Of a stretch of DNA of 64,000 nucleotides, positions 33,301 to 46,792 are shown piece by piece. Position 1 is the stretch's first letter. Every line of letters starts with the position of its first letter. Source of the DNA: Typhlomys cinereus (lineage: Eukaryota; Chordata; Mammalia; Rodentia; Platacanthomyidae); the NCBI GenBank assembly GCA_023101885.1, contig JALPQD010000044.1, positions 1,426,001 through 1,490,000 of the forward strand. Direction: 5' to 3'. The notes under the pieces are model-generated. The model saw only the letters and a list, made by a program, of their open reading frames with translations, did no database searches and was not told the origin of the DNA. A program made the position numbers and the translations under genes.

Positions 33301-34162
33301 CAAAGTTTTTTTTTATTATATGCAATGTAAAAACAAAACATATAGCAAAGTACTATATAACATTGTTGTAGCTGCTATTATTAGAAATGATAGTTTCTAA
33401 ATGTTCTATCAGAATATTCTACAGACTGGGTATAGTTAGAAATATTCAGTCTTATCACAAAAAAATCGTAGACCTTCTCCATATTCTGGTTTCACAAAAG
33501 TAAGTAAAATGTATACTTCATGTCCCATCCCCAAGTTTAGAAATTAGATTATTTTTATTTATGTCTTCCATTTGCAAACTTGATTTTTAATCTATGATTG
33601 GACAATGTTCTTTTTTTCTATCTCTTTGCATAAACAGAATTTAAAGCTAAAAAATGCATTCACTTTTGAAGAGATTTTGCTCTAATTTTAATTTTATCAG
33701 AATTTTGATGACTTTTCATTAGTGTCACAAATTTACTGACCATCTGAAATGTCCTGGAAATTGGTTATTTTACAGAATGTTTTTCCTGAAAAATTTTAAT
33801 GATTGAGGAATTCTTTAATTAGTGATCTTTTAGTACACATGAGCACAATAGTCCACAATGACAACTATTGTGCATATCAGTGTGGGACTTTAAGCTTATA
33901 ATGGGAATGTATATTCAAAACAAAGTCATCAAAGCACAACTATGATGAAAATGAGCCAGACACAAAAATGTGATAACACAAGTGTCTTTTAGATGGGTCC
34001 AAAAGCCCCTGGGAATGCTCAACAGAATGTAATTTTACTATTCCTGTGTAGAATCCTACTCTGAAGTGGAACAAAGTTTCCCAAGAAGAATGATTGTTGA
34101 AGAAGCAGATATATATTGTTTATCAAATTGAAATGACCTTTACCTTGAAGTCAATTCCTTAC

Positions 34163-34214
34163 CTTTGCAAAAGGTGCAAAGCACCGCAGCCAGGGTGAAA
34201 GAGATCAGCTTCAT
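34163..34214 (-). CDS. Smgc/Muc19: Smgc/Muc19 exon 1: start codon and signal peptide
   Basis: The minus strand reads ATG at 34212-34214, then MKLISFTLAAVLCTFCK and a strong donor (AAAG/GTAAGG). The stretch is a typical cleavable secretory signal: a basic residue at position 2, a hydrophobic core and small or cysteine residues near the cut. In mouse, SMGC and MUC19 transcripts are known to share exon 1, and SMGC is a secreted product of perinatal submandibular cells. The assignment here rests on the signal exon, the phase-1 repeated exon array and the position downstream of LRRK2 on the same strand. Confidence 0.8.
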
Positions 34215-34300
34215 GGTGATGGCTTGGGACCTAGAAGCAGAGACTGGTCATGCTGGAGAACTGGCCCATTGGACAGTCTCGATGGTGCATCTTTATATTC
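34215..34300 (-). promoter_or_regulatory. Core promoter and 5' leader of Smgc/Muc19
   Basis: TATAAA (minus strand) lies at 34292-34297, about 80 bases before the ATG. A start site some 25-30 bases downstream, near 34265, would give a leader of about 50 bases. A strong TATA box fits a tissue-specific secretory gene. Confidence 0.7.
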
Positions 34301-34329
34301 TCTCACTGCATGGGCTCTTGTCACCAGCG

Positions 34330-35985
34330 GGGTGTGGCATGTTCGCAGAGAAGGCACAGGCAAATATTGCAGCAAGCCAAGGACATAATCTACTGCCTGT
34401 CACATTAGCGTACTATTTCTGTGACATTCTCCTTCCTCTGTCCAAGTCTAGCTCAGGTAAATCTCAAACATGCCTTCTTACCGCCCTGTGCAAATAGCAA
34501 ATCCAGGAACTAAAAGACCTCAGGATTAAATATGCCAATGACAAATCTTTATCTATGCTCAATCAATCATTGCAGAAGTCTTAATACCCCAAGAAATGCA
34601 AATATTGTGATCAAATATTATAATTGTCTTTCAACAGCAAAATGTGTATTTTAGACATCAAACTATTTTGAAACAAAGAAGTCTTTATTTCTTAATATTC
34701 TCATCATTATTTCCTTAGAGAACTGTGCAATTATCCTGTAAGTACAGGTATAGGTACATTGAAGTACAGACATTATCTTTGCCACTGTGCTGACTTTATT
34801 ATTCAATAAAATGCATAATGTTTTAATGGTATATATACTTCGCTACTATGAACCCCACAACTAGACACACAAATAAGTAGAAAATACATGAAAATAAAAC
34901 CATGAGAAAAAAAAATGTTTGGGGATACTAAGGATATTAAATAGAAAAATGCTTTTCAGAAATTATGTGCCTAAAGAAAATTCAAATTAGGATGAAGGCC
35001 TGCTTTGTGCTGGGCAGCAGAGAGAAGTCCTTACATGCTGTCAAAGGGCTGCAGATCCTGGAAGGCCATATCTGCAGCTCAGACGTTAGCATTTGCTTTT
35101 CATCTCCCACTTGTTGCGAGAAAACACTCCAGTAGCTAAAGGGCAGAGTAGTTCACTAGTCTCAGAAAAGAGGCAAACTTGAAGGAAAGGAGGGAAATAC
35201 AAACAAACCTCCTTTTTCTTCCCATTTATTTCTCTCTTCAGGAAATAAATGCTGCCTGCCTTTTCTGGCAGCTTCACCCACCGGTACTGAATGCTCTCAC
35301 ATCCCAACTCCTTGCCCCTGGCACATCTGCTCATTCATTCTACTGAGCCCTTAAATATTTGAAAGGGGGATAGAATCCAAAAGATGATAATATTTTAATC
35401 CATTTTTCTGTATAAAATAATACTATTTGAGAAAACTGCACAAGTTTCCCTGTGTGTCAGGGATTTAGAAACTGAGAACATATTCGATGGTGGTGGTGGT
35501 TGCTGTAGGCTGGTGAAGGAGAAAAGGACTAGTCACACCTGGCTTCAAAGCAGATCTGCTTGTTCCAATAACTTGCAACTGAACACAGACTCCAATAAAG
35601 GAAAAATAAAACGATCAAACAGGAAACATTGCACTTGTTGCTCAAATACACAATCATTTGAATTGCTCTTCAGTACATGTAATTTCTTTGTGAAAGAATC
35701 TGCAGAGCCCCCTCTGTAGATTACCACGTGACATCATTAATTTGCTTTGTATCTACCTGTCGGATAAAGCATATGGGAGAGTAGACAGAGCTACAATTTA
35801 CTTGGGGCTGCAACTTACTCAGGATCTGTTCAAGGAGTGGAGGTAGAGACCATGTGTGCCAGCGGCAGGTCTCAAGAGAAATGCTGTGGACACTTCACAG
35901 TAGTCGCATTTCTTTCAGTTTATGAGGCTCACACTAAGTTTCATGATAAATAGCATTCAATGCCTGCAGAGCGGGGATGGATTCT
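34330..35985. other. Upstream flank of Smgc/Muc19; no gene seen
   Basis: No exon or clear repeat is recognised. The first few hundred bases may hold promoter-proximal control elements, but no specific site stands out by eye. A (GGT)n patch sits near 35489-35500. Confidence 0.5.
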
Positions 35986-35989
35986 GATA

Positions 35990-36271
35990 TTTTTTTATTT
36001 TTTTTATTATTTATTCAATTGTGCATGTGTGGGTATGTATCTGCGCGCACATGTGTGTATGTGTGTGTGTAGAACCACGGACGAATCGGGAACCACCATG
36101 GACGCCTCCACCTCCTTCTGCCCCGGGATTTACATGCTCCGACCTACCAGGACCAGAAGCGCAGGCCGCCCCCGCTTCCGCCTGGCGTCTATACGTGGGA
36201 TCTGGGATCCAAACTCAGGATCTTCTGCCTGCAAGGCAGAGGCTTAACCCCTGAGCCACCTCTCCAGCCCC
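35990..36271 (-). mobile_element. Young tRNA-derived SINE
   Basis: In minus orientation it reads GGGGGCTGGAGAGGTGGCTCAGGGGTTAAG through to a CA-rich tail and an AATAAAAAA end. GATTCTGAT flanks it on both sides (about 35979 and 36273), a short target-site duplication. Confidence 0.9.
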
Positions 36272-36279
36272 CAGATTCT

Positions 36280-36975
36280 GATTTTTAAAAAATGCATTGC
36301 AGGCAAAACATGCTACTTAAAGGATTTGTCTTAACTATTAACACATAGTTCTAGATCATTTCCATCTGTCATATCCTCAAATTCTTTCTTTCTCCCCACA
36401 CTCCCCAGTAGCTCAAGTACTCAGTTACCTGGCTTGACTTTAATGATCACAGGACCTCACAGGAACCTAGATTTTTCCTCCACCTCTCTTCTTGCTCGGC
36501 TCAATCATAGATTAAATTAAACCTTTCAGCCCTCCCCCGTCTGTACCACAGAGATGAAAATGATCCGGTCAACTCCCACATTCATTCTAAAGTCCATCTC
36601 CTAACATGGAGTCTTAACCTCTCAGACGACCCTGCTTCCTGCCCCTTTTGCTTTTTGAGACATTCTGCTTAATGTTTTCTTTCTTCTTCAATATCCAACA
36701 CCTCTTTCCCATCCTTCCTTTCAATTAATTACATTGCTTTCAGTTTTACTAAAAAAAAATGCCATCAAAAGAGAAATTGCTCTATAAATGCACCTGCTGA
36801 TATTTGTACCTAAACTCTCTATGTCTTTTAATTCAGATGACTTCAGATGAAGTTTAAGTTTTTCACTCAAGAATATTGCACCAAGCATTCGTTCATTCCA
36901 AACTCTGACAGCAATGTCTCCCTAACAGATAAATCAATGTTACTAGTCCTAACAAAAAATAGATAACATAATGTT
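36280..36975. other. No gene seen
   Basis: Unique-looking intergenic DNA with C/T-rich patches. No coding frame or repeat is recognised. Confidence 0.5.
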
Positions 36976-36989
36976 ACATATGAATTATT

Positions 36990-37322
36990 ATTTTTTAAAT
37001 AGTTTTTTTAATTTCTAGTTTTTTATTATTATTATTTATTCAACTGTGTGCATATGCATGTGTATGTGCGCGCATGTGTGTGTATGTGTGTCTGTGTGTG
37101 TGTGCGTGTATGTGTATGTGTAGAACCACGGACGAATTCGCGAACCACCATGGACGCCTCCACTTCCTTCTGCCCCGGGATTCACATGCTCCGCCCTACG
37201 AGGACCAGAAGCGCAGGCCGCCCCCACTTCTGCCTGGCGTCTATACATGGGATCTGGGATCCGAACTCAGGACCTTCCCCCTGCAAGGCGGAGGCTTAAC
37301 CCCTGAGCCACCTCTCCAGCCC
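36990..37322 (-). mobile_element. Young tRNA-derived SINE with 14-bp target-site duplication
   Basis: Same family as 35990. The direct repeat ACATATGAATTATT lies at 36976-36989 and 37323-37336 and is perfect. The tail is a mixed GT/TA microsatellite. Confidence 0.92.
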
Positions 37323-37336
37323 ACATATGAATTATT

Positions 37337-38489
37337 TTTAATAAAACTATTGTTAAATATTGAATGCAAATTTCTTCCATATTTTCCCATTGTTTTGACT
37401 TTATAAAATGATATTTGTGTTCATTAAATCCCAATTCCTGACTTCTCATTTTCTCCTGAAGTCAATGTACACAATAATTTTCACTCGTTCACTTCAGAAA
37501 ACATACTCTAATAAGGGACAGGAGAGTCTGGGGATGCAGAACTTATAAGGGACACTAGAGAATCTTCAGGAAATCAATGCTCCTCCACCCATTTCATGAC
37601 TTCTCAAAAACGTTGATTAAAGCTGTAAGTCTTCCTTGGTTCACTTTAATTTTTCAATTTGCAGGATTTATTTTTCCTTCTATTTCATATGTCTTTATAT
37701 ATCCTCTTCTGAAATTAAAAAATGTAATATCAATATCCTTAAATGTCCTCTAAGGTCTTCATCCATCAGCTCCCAAGGCTTGTGAGGTTTGCTAGACAGC
37801 ACATCCTCAGAATCCCAGTCCCAATATATCTTATCATCTGTGTCTGCTTCCTGGAATATTCTGCCCTTAGACTTCTGCAGAACAAGGCCTGTCACAACAC
37901 CAAAATACAGATTTTACTAATGTATTTTGCAAATACCTAGTATCCATCCCCAGAGTTCAGAATTGGGTTGTCTTCCAAAATAGATTTTTGCAAAGCTATT
38001 ATTGGGTTTTAGCTGCAATAAAGTGGACAGGTTTTAAATGGATGTGCAAAAAGATGTGTCAATAAAATATCTGGCTGATATTAATATTTTTCAACCAATT
38101 CCAAAGGAAACATCTTTTAAATTTTACAATAGGATTTTATGTTATTATATAATTTCTCTGTCCTCCACATATCTCACCATATCATATTCAAGCATTTGTT
38201 TAGATTCTCCCTGCACACTGACTCATTGCCTGGCTACCTTACTTCAAGTCACAAACCTTAGATCAAAACAGTCTTTGCCTAGATACATGGGTCCTTCTTA
38301 TTTTTCTCTGTTTCATTCACTGCTATAAGGTATATATATCTTGATCTATTTGTAACACTAATTAATGTCTGTCTTTAGTGGAATGCAAGTTCAGCTAGGC
38401 CAGAGTATGTTGTATGTTTTTCATGGCTGAATTTCAGCACCTGGAAAGAAATGTGACATATACTAGGTATTCAACATGTGTTGAGTAAA
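37337..38489. other. No gene seen
   Basis: AT-rich intergenic sequence. Short open frames occur on both strands without recognisable content. Confidence 0.5.
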
Positions 38490-38506
38490 TAATTTATTGA
38501 TTTATT

Positions 38507-41500
38507 TTTTATTATTATTATTTCCATTCATACAAACTTAACAGGTACACCGGTCCCCCCTCCCTTCACCTCCTCCTGACTCCCCTGCTCCCCCTTCCCT
38601 CCACCTCCCTCACCATCTTCCAGTGCCCCCCCAATCCCCAGATCATCCTTTAATGTGCATGCCAAACTCTCCTCTGGGTGCAAGGACCCAGGGGCATTTC
38701 CCAGAACCCTTTCCTGTGTTCCTCTTAAGCTTAGGAACACTACTGTGACTATCAGTCCCTAGCCTCCAAGGATCCTAGTGTCTTCAGTCCATGCTACTCT
38801 TTGTGGGGTCAATAATCTTGTTGGACATAGCGCAGGTCATGCAAAGTTCTATTATGATTGCTTCGGCCCTAACTTGTGTGGAACGTCTTGCATATTATTG
38901 CTCCTCCCATCCTTGTGCTCTTACAATCTTACCGCCGCCTCTTTGGCAAATTTCCCTGAGCTTCAGGATAGGGAGAGATTAGGCTGCCTTAGCTCCTGGT
39001 GGTTGATATAGAGTCTCTGATGTTCTGAATTATGGTTTGTCGATTTTTTTTTTCAGTTTTGCTGCTCCTACAATACCCTTGGCTCCCTCCTGATGGGTAT
39101 TGGATGTCACCCCCTGGCCAGTGATGAAAAACCTATTAAATTAGAGTCTTGTTATAAGAGTACATTCAAAGATAGATGAAATAAAAGTAGGAGACCGTGG
39201 TGAGGGAGGGGTCAGTCTCTCATTTGCAAAATGGTTACTTTCTATCTGCCAGACTATATGCCCTCCCCTTCTGGTGAGATCGTACCCCATCAGTTGCAAA
39301 TGATCAGGAAGGAAAGTCTGTGAACTTAACCAGAAGTCTCATTATTTACTTGCAGTCCTTGATGGTGGCTTATTTTCTCTGCTGTAACAGAGAAATTTTA
39401 AAACTCTGGGTTTGTTTCTAGTGGGTCCCTCCTTCTCCATCCCTCCTGCTTATAATCTTTGCAATTACTGTAGGTATTACAGAGATTTATCTTTAAGTGT
39501 CTCTAAGTGGGTTTGGTACTAGGATCCACCTATTAGGGAGTACATACAGTGCTTAATTTTCTGTGTCTGGGATACTTCACTCAATATAATTGTTTCTAAT
39601 TCCATCCATTTCCCAGCAAATCTCATTAATTCATAATTTTTGATGGCTGAGTAGTATTCCATTGTGTAAATGTACCACATTTTCCTTATCCACTTGTCAA
39701 GTGTTGGACATTTGGGTTGATTCCACAACTTTGCTGTTGTAAACAGCACTGCTATGAACATGGTCCTGCTTGTGTTATCGAGGTGAATTTTTGCTGTATG
39801 GGGGGTTATTCCCAAAAGTGGTATAGCAGAGTCACATGCATTTCAATCTTTAATTTCTTTAAGAATCGCCAGATGGCTCGCCAGAGTGGTTGTATGAGCC
39901 TGCTTTCCCACCAGCAGTATAGAAGAGTTCCCCTCTCTCCACATCCTCTCCAGCATTTGGTGTTGTTTGTATTGTGGATTTTTGCCATCCTGACCTGGGT
40001 GAGCTGATATCTCAGGGAAGTTTTGATTTGCATTTCCCTGATGGCTAAGGATGTGGAGCATTTTTTAAGATATTTGTTAGACATTTTAATTTTATCCCTG
40101 GTAAAGTTTCTTTTATGTTCCAAGGCCCATTTTTCAGTTGGCCAATTTGTTTCCTTGGTGTTTAGTCTTCTAAGTTCTTTGTGCACTCTGTATAATAGAG
40201 CTCTATCAGATATGTGGTTAGTGAAGATTTTCTCCCATTCTGTGGGTTGCCTTTGTGCTAAAGTTACAATCTCTTTATCTGAACAGAAGCTCTTTAATTT
40301 CACAAATCCCATCTGTTGAGTGTTGGTTGTAGTGACTGTGCCATTGCATGTCCGTTTAGGAACTGTTGGCCTAGCCCAATCAGCTCGAGGGAGTTCCCTA
40401 CCCTTTCAACTATGGTTTTTATAGTCTCTGGCCTTATATCGAAGTCCTTGATCCATTTGGAATTAATTCTTGTACATAGTGACAAGTACGGGTCCAGTTT
40501 TAATCTTCTGTATGTGGAGATCCAGTTTTGCCAGCACCATTTGTTGAAGATGCTGTTCGTTTTCCATATGAATTTTTTGGGTCCCTTTGTCAAAGATGAA
40601 ATGGCTATAGTTGTATGGGTTTATATCTGGGTCTTCAACCCTTATCCATTGATCTGTGTGTCTATTTTGGAGCCAATACCAGGCTGTTTTTACAACTATG
40701 GATTTGTAGTATAGACTAAGGTTTGATATGGTAATACCTCCAGCAGTGTTTTTGTTACTCAGGATTGTTTATGCTATCCTGGGTCTTTTGTGCCTCCATA
40801 TGAATTTTGAGATTGTTTGGTCAACTTCTTTAAAGAATTGCTTTGGAATTTTAATTGGTATAGCATTGAATCTGTATATTGCCTTTGGTAGCATGGTCAT
40901 TTTTACGATATTGATTCTGCCAAACCAGGAACATGGGAGGTCTTTCCACCTTCTGTTGTCTTCTGCAATTTCTTTCTTTACGGTTTTAAAGTTTTCATTA
41001 TAAAGGTCTCTTACTTCTTTGGTTAGGTTTATACCAAGGTATTTCATTTTTTTAGGGGCTATAGTAAATGGGATTGTTTCTCTCAGGGCTTTTTCACTTC
41101 TTTCATTCTGGGCATATAGGAAGGCTTCTGATTTTTGCACATTTATTTTGTATCCTGCCACCCTGTTGAACTTCTGTATTAGTTCCAGAAGCTTCCTGGT
41201 GGAGTTTTTGGGATCACTCAGGTATAAGATCATGTCATCAGCAAATAGAGGTAACTTGATTTGTTCCTTGCCGATTTGAATCCCTTTTATGCCCCTTTCT
41301 TGTCTAAGCTAAGACTTCAAGTACAATATTGAATAGAAGTGGTGAGAGTGGACAGCTTTGTCTAGTTCCTGATTGAAGCGGGAATGCTTCAAGTTTTTCT
41401 CCATTGAGTAGAATCCGTGCTGTTGGCTTGTTGTATACAGCTTTTATTATGTTGATAAAGGTTTCTTCCATTCCAACTTTCTCTAGTGTTTTGATCATAA

Positions 41501-42997
41501 AGGGCTGTTGGATCTTGTCAAAAGCCTTTTCTGCATCTATCAAGAGTATTATGTGGTCTTGAACTTTGGACTGGTTTATATGGTGAATTACATTTATTGA
41601 TTTGTGTATGTTGAACCAACCTTGTGTACCTGGGATAAAGCCTATTTGATCCCCGTGGATGATCTTTTTGATATTTTTTTAAATCTGATTTTCTAAGACT
41701 CTGTTGAGAATCTTTGCATCTGTGTTCATCAGAGAGATTGGCCTATAGTTTTCTTTTTTAAGTGTATCTTAATTAGGTTTTGGGATTAAGATGATATTAG
41801 CTTCATAGAAGGAATTTGTTAGTGTTCCTTCCTTTGCTATTTTATGGAACAGTTTAAGGAGTATTGGTGTTATTAGCTCCTTAAATGTCTGGTAGAACTC
41901 TGTGCTGAATCCATCTGGTCCAGGACATTTTTTGGTGGGAAGATTCGAGATTACTTCTGCAATTTCCTCATACGTTATAGGATTATTTAAATAATTCACA
42001 ACTCCCTGATTCAATTTAGATAAGTTGTGTTTACTTAGGAATTCATCCATCTCTTTTGTGTTGTCAAATTTCAGAGTATAAGTTTTTGACATATGACATT
42101 ATAATTCTCTAGATTTCTTGGGTATCAGTAGTGATAACTCCATTTTCATTTCTAATTTTGTTAATTTGGGCTTTCTCTCTCTTGCTTTTAGTTAATTTAG
42201 CTAGGGGTGTATCAATCTTATTGATTTTTTCACAAAACCAGCTTTTTGACTGGTTGATTTTCTGTATCGTTTTCCTAATCTCCATTTCAGATATTTCTCC
42301 CCTTATTTTGCTAGTCTCCTCCCTTCTACTGCTTTTGGGATCAGAATGCTCTAGTGTCTCTAAAGCTTTAAGCTGCATTGTTAAGTTATTTATTTCTGAT
42401 GTTTCCATTTTTTTTGATGTAGGCATTAAGAGCTATGAACTTGCCTCTTAGGACAGTTTTCATTGTGTCCCAGAAGTTTTGGTAAGTTGTATTTTCATTA
42501 TCATTTGCTTTCAGGAAATCTTGAATTTTCTTTTTAATTTCTTCCTGAATCCAATTCTCCTTCAGCATCATAGTGCTAAGTTTCCAGGAGTTAGTATATT
42601 TTCTGTTGCTTGTTGTGTTGTGGATGTCAAGCTTTAGGCAGTGGTGGTCTGATAAGGTACAGGCTAGAATTTCAACTTTCCTGTATATGTGGAGATTCGT
42701 TTTGCGGCCCAATATGTGATCTATTTTGGAGCATATTCCATGTACTGCTGAGAAAAATGTGTATTCTTTGGTGCGTGGATGAAAAGTTCAATAGAGATCT
42801 GTGAGGTCCATTTCAGTAAGGGTTTGATTAAGCTCCAAAGTGTCTCTATTAAGTTTCTTACCTGTTGATCTATCCCATGTTGAGATTGCGGTGTTGAAAT
42901 CCCCAAGAATTATCGTTTTGGGATTGATTTATCGCTTTAGATGTTGTAGGGTTTGCTTAATGAATGCGGGGGGGCCTTGTATTGGGTGCATATATGT
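38507..42997 (-). mobile_element. L1 retrotransposon, 5'-truncated, ORF2 broken, with 17-bp target-site duplication
   Basis: The minus strand carries an AT-rich tail and a GC-rich 3' UTR (38520-39500). Upstream of these is ORF2 in pieces: C-terminal region (39519-40593), reverse transcriptase (40769-42092, with the FADD catalytic motif at 41234-41245) and the end of the endonuclease (42386-42990). Stops and frameshifts separate the pieces, so no functional protein is made. The direct repeat TAATTTATTGATTTATT lies at 38490-38506 and 42998-43014 and is perfect, so the insertion is relatively recent. ORF1 and most of the endonuclease are missing. Confidence 0.95.
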
Positions 42998-43174
42998 TAA
43001 TTTATTGATTTATTATGTGAGCTTAAAACTAGTTTACATAAGAATAACACCAATGAGAGTCATAAGCAAGCAGGCTTTTTACTGCCTTTCTTCACATGAA
43101 GAAATTTAGCTCAGTGTAACACAACATATAATGACCAAAACACACTCGACTAAAAACAAACTGCAAAAGTTTCC

Positions 43175-43416
43175 CTAATGGCCTACAGGACAGCTTATGT
43201 TTCAAGACTCTGCCTCACAGGCAGAAAGACCCGAGTGTGGATCCCACATCCCACATAAAAAACATTAAGTGGAAAATGAAGGCAACCTGAATCTCTATCC
43301 TTGGAAGGCAGAGCTTGGGAAAATACAGAGGAAAGCAAAAAGGAGGTAGAAGTAATCCAAGATGATTCCCAAAGTAACTCTTGGTCCTGCACAGGCACAT
43401 ACCATGGTCTCTGATA

Positions 43417-43463
<47 letters not shown>

Positions 43464-43490
43464 GCAAAATTAAATAAAAAAAAAAAACAT
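43175..43490 (+). mobile_element. Old B2-like SINE with (CA)n tail
   Basis: The text CTCACAGGCAGAAAGACCCGAGTGTGGATCCCAC, the GATGATTCCCAAAG block and a (CA)n run at 43421-43462 match the family. The head is diverged. Confidence 0.75.
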
Positions 43491-43494
43491 TGCC

Positions 43495-45760
43495 TCCATC
43501 TGAACTTCTAATTCTCATTGTCAAGGAGTATTACCAAAGAAAAAACATTGTCCTGCTTCTGTTATACAACTTTGATTTTAGCAGTTCAAATTTTCCCAGT
43601 AGTGAGAAATATAAACTTATAATAATGTTTCTCAGTTTTTCACTAAAAAGCTAAAGATCATGGGTTCATGTCAAACATGTGGTTTACACCACACCTGAAA
43701 TTTAAATTTATCAAAAATGGGCCAGTATCTAAATTTGTGGCTTTTTATGTAAGTTTTTCATTTTTGTGAAGAATCAGTAATTACTTATGAAACTTTTACA
43801 ATACTTCAGATCCCCGTGTATCTGTTATCCATACTGTAAGAGAAAGTGTATGCATACTTATATGATGTAATTTAATCAGCCTTTACTAACAATTAAATAG
43901 GATTCTTTTTATAGGAAGTGAACTCAGTTTGTTCTAGGTTTGCTTCCTAGGTAACTAGCCTCTACAGGGATGTTTAAGCACTTTAACTGTTTTGCAATAT
44001 TATACCAATAAGGTAAAACCATTCAATAATATGAAATACTATACTACAGAACTATTGTACATATCTTAAAAGCATTTCCATCCAAAGGAACAAAGGTCAA
44101 ATGTGTCTTTCTTGATTTAGAAGGATGTGGCTCAAGTGTCTGTATGCTTTGCATTGCACTGGCAGAGGAAGTTCAGCTGTTTGCAGGACAATAACATCAG
44201 CATGGCCAAGGCAGTGTGTTTATATAACTAAGCTGTACCAGAAGGAAGCACAGAAAAGGTTAAACAATATCAGCCTAAGCTGTAGAACAAAAAGTTCTCT
44301 ACAAAACTTGAAAAATGAACGTCTGAAGATTAGATGTGAATTGTTGTGTGAAAAATTACAACCCAGGGGAAATAAAAGTAAATTTTTTGAAAAAGAAACT
44401 GTTACCTAAACTATTGCAATCATTGAAGTCTAAGCAATAGTTGATAGAAACTAAGTAAATCTTATTTCAATATTTTCTCAGAGGAATATTTAATATGCGA
44501 GGAAACTGATCAAGATTAGAATGGACATTCAGAGTGGGATTTTGTGAATGTAAACAAGAAATTCCATGTGGTTTCTGAACAGGATATTACAGTTGGAATC
44601 GAGCCTTGCAGCTTTCCTACCAGCTTCTGTTAGGAGTGTTCCAAAAGAATTAAGCATTATCGTGAGGCTGCCTCGTAAGCTGGTTTATAGTTCATCAGTA
44701 TTCATGGTTAAAATTGTGTGGTTTCCATGTGGTCTCCATGCCCTTGTGTCATTGAAAGAACTTGTTGTGCTCAGCTCTGTGGCATGTGTGACAAGGTTCC
44801 CCACGCCTCTGTCTGCATGGTGGGCTCCACAGTCAAGGCACCCAATGTTACCATCCAGTGTCTTCTGCTTCTTAGCATTCTTTACTGTCTTTCCCTTCTC
44901 AATGGTCCTTTTCATAATTCTGTGCCATCTTCAGTCAACTTTCAGCCCCTTCCACTCTATACACTCTGCTCCAGTGATGGATTTCAACCGGGCCCTCATC
45001 ACCAGATTCCTTTGGTTACTTTGCCTCTGCACATTTTCATAGAATGGTCCACCATGTTTGTCAATTAACTCATCATCTGCAAGATGTATGCTTCTCTTCC
45101 TGTTTCAGCAGTGGTGATTTCTGAGCCTCCTTTTCTGAATGAGTCCTATTCAGTAGTCAGTTTTTAATGTCTACCTTTTCATATAACTGTGGTATATGTG
45201 AACTGTGTCCCCACCTAGCAAAATCTATGTCTTGGAGTTGTCATCCTCAGGATCTGAAAATGTAACCCTCTTTGGAGATAAGAGTGTTAAGAAATAATCA
45301 AATCAAAAATAGGATGTTAGGCCAGCTGTTATGCAGCATGTTGGCTCATTTTAACAAGAAGATAGATAAAGGAGAACACAATTGTGTGTGTTCTAAAGAG
45401 AGAGGCTGGGCTTTAATTGTTCCCTCACAGCCCTCAGAAAGAACTAACATCCCAAGTGTCGTGATCCTAGACTTCCAGACCACAGAACTGGGTAGAAACA
45501 AATTTCTTCTGTTTAAATAATCCGGTGCATAGTTACGACTTTCCTAAAAAAATTAATCTAGGTTTCTCTGAGAAGACCTACAAATACACATCTGACTCCC
45601 ACAATCTCTTTGGGGTTTTGAGTCAGTATTCAGTAAATACACTTATGTGCATTACAAGTAACATCAATAAACATGGCAAGTCTTTAACAATGTCTGCACC
45701 ACATTTTCTACTTTCCATTCTCAATACATAATGTTGTATGCCCAGTGTTTCAGAGTTATC
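43495..45760. other. Intergenic; no gene proven
   Basis: The plus-strand frames at 44125-44409 and 44566-45042 and a Lys-rich minus frame at 44685-44915 show no family I can name. The last could be a decayed retrocopy, but it has no poly(A) tail or flanking repeat that I can see. Confidence 0.4.
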
Positions 45761-45776
45761 TTGCATGGCTACTCTT

Positions 45777-46792
45777 TTTTTTAATTTTAATACATTTTTT
45801 ATTATTATTTCAGCTCATACAAACTTAATAGGTACACCAGTTCCCTCCCTCCCTCCTCCTCCCCCCTCCCCCCCATCCCCCTGCTCTTCCTCCCCTCACC
45901 CCTCCCGCCCCATCCCCCCGTGCCTCCCGCCCCTATTCCCAGAGTCCTTTCTTGTGCATGCCTGACTCTCCTCTGGGCCCTCCTCTCCGATGACGTACAA
46001 GGACCCAGTGGCGTTTCCCTGAACCCTTTCCTGTGTTCCCCTTAAGCATAGGAATACTACTGTGGCTGTCAATCCCTTGCCTCCAAGGATCTTGGTGCCT
46101 TTAGCAGATGCTAGACTTTGTGAGGTCAATAGTGTGTTGGACATTGCGCCGGGCATGCAATGTCCAATGATGATTGCTTCGGCCCTAACTTGTGTGGAGT
46201 ATCTTGCAAATCATTGCTCCTCCCATCCTTCTGCTCTTACACTCTTACCGCCCCCTCTTCCGCAAATGTCCTTGAGCTTCAGGATGGGGAGAGATTAGGC
46301 TGGCCTAGTTCTAGGTGGTTGATATAGAGTCTCTGAAGTTCTGGATAGTGGTTTGTTGATTTTCTTTTGAAGTTTTGTTGCTCCTGCAATGCCCTTCACT
46401 CCATCGTGATGGGCACTGTATGTCACTCCCTGGCCAGAGACAGAAAACTGTTAAACTGGAGTCTTATGATAAGAGCACATTCAAGGGTAGATGTAATACT
46501 TATACCCAAAAGTGGAATCGCAGGGTCATATGGCATTTGGCAATGGGAGGGGTCAATCACCCATTTGCAAAATGGTTACTTTTTAATCTGCCGGACTATG
46601 TGCCCTCCCCTTCTGGTGAGTTCATACCCCCTTAGCTGTAAATGATCAGGAACGAATTGTGAACTTAACTAGGTGTCACATTACTTTCTTGCAGTCCTTG
46701 ATGGAGGCCTATTTTCTCTACTAGTAACATGGTCACTTCTCTCCTTGTTTCTGGTGTGGCCCTCCAGCCCCATCCCTCCTGTTCATAATCCT
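45777..46792 (-). mobile_element. L1 3'-end fragment with 16-bp target-site duplication and internal rearrangement
   Basis: Minus-strand L1 3' UTR homologous to 38520-39500. The direct repeat TTGCATGGCTACTCTT lies at 45761-45776 and 46793-46808. About 45 bases at 46500-46545 match the ORF2 end of the 38.5-kb L1 (near 39810-39845) instead of the expected 3' UTR text. Confidence 0.92.

Larger units (their letters stand above)
32227..34162 (-). other. First intron of Smgc
   Basis: AT-rich intron holding a (CA)n microsatellite (32634-32670) followed by a degenerate CA tract to about 32750, and an ID-like SINE (33205-33300). No other exon was recognised. Confidence 0.6.

Noticed and set aside
35086..35334. 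82-codon minus-strand frame upstream of the Smgc promoter
   Set aside because: No recognisable family, no splice or promoter context, and nothing to separate it from chance.
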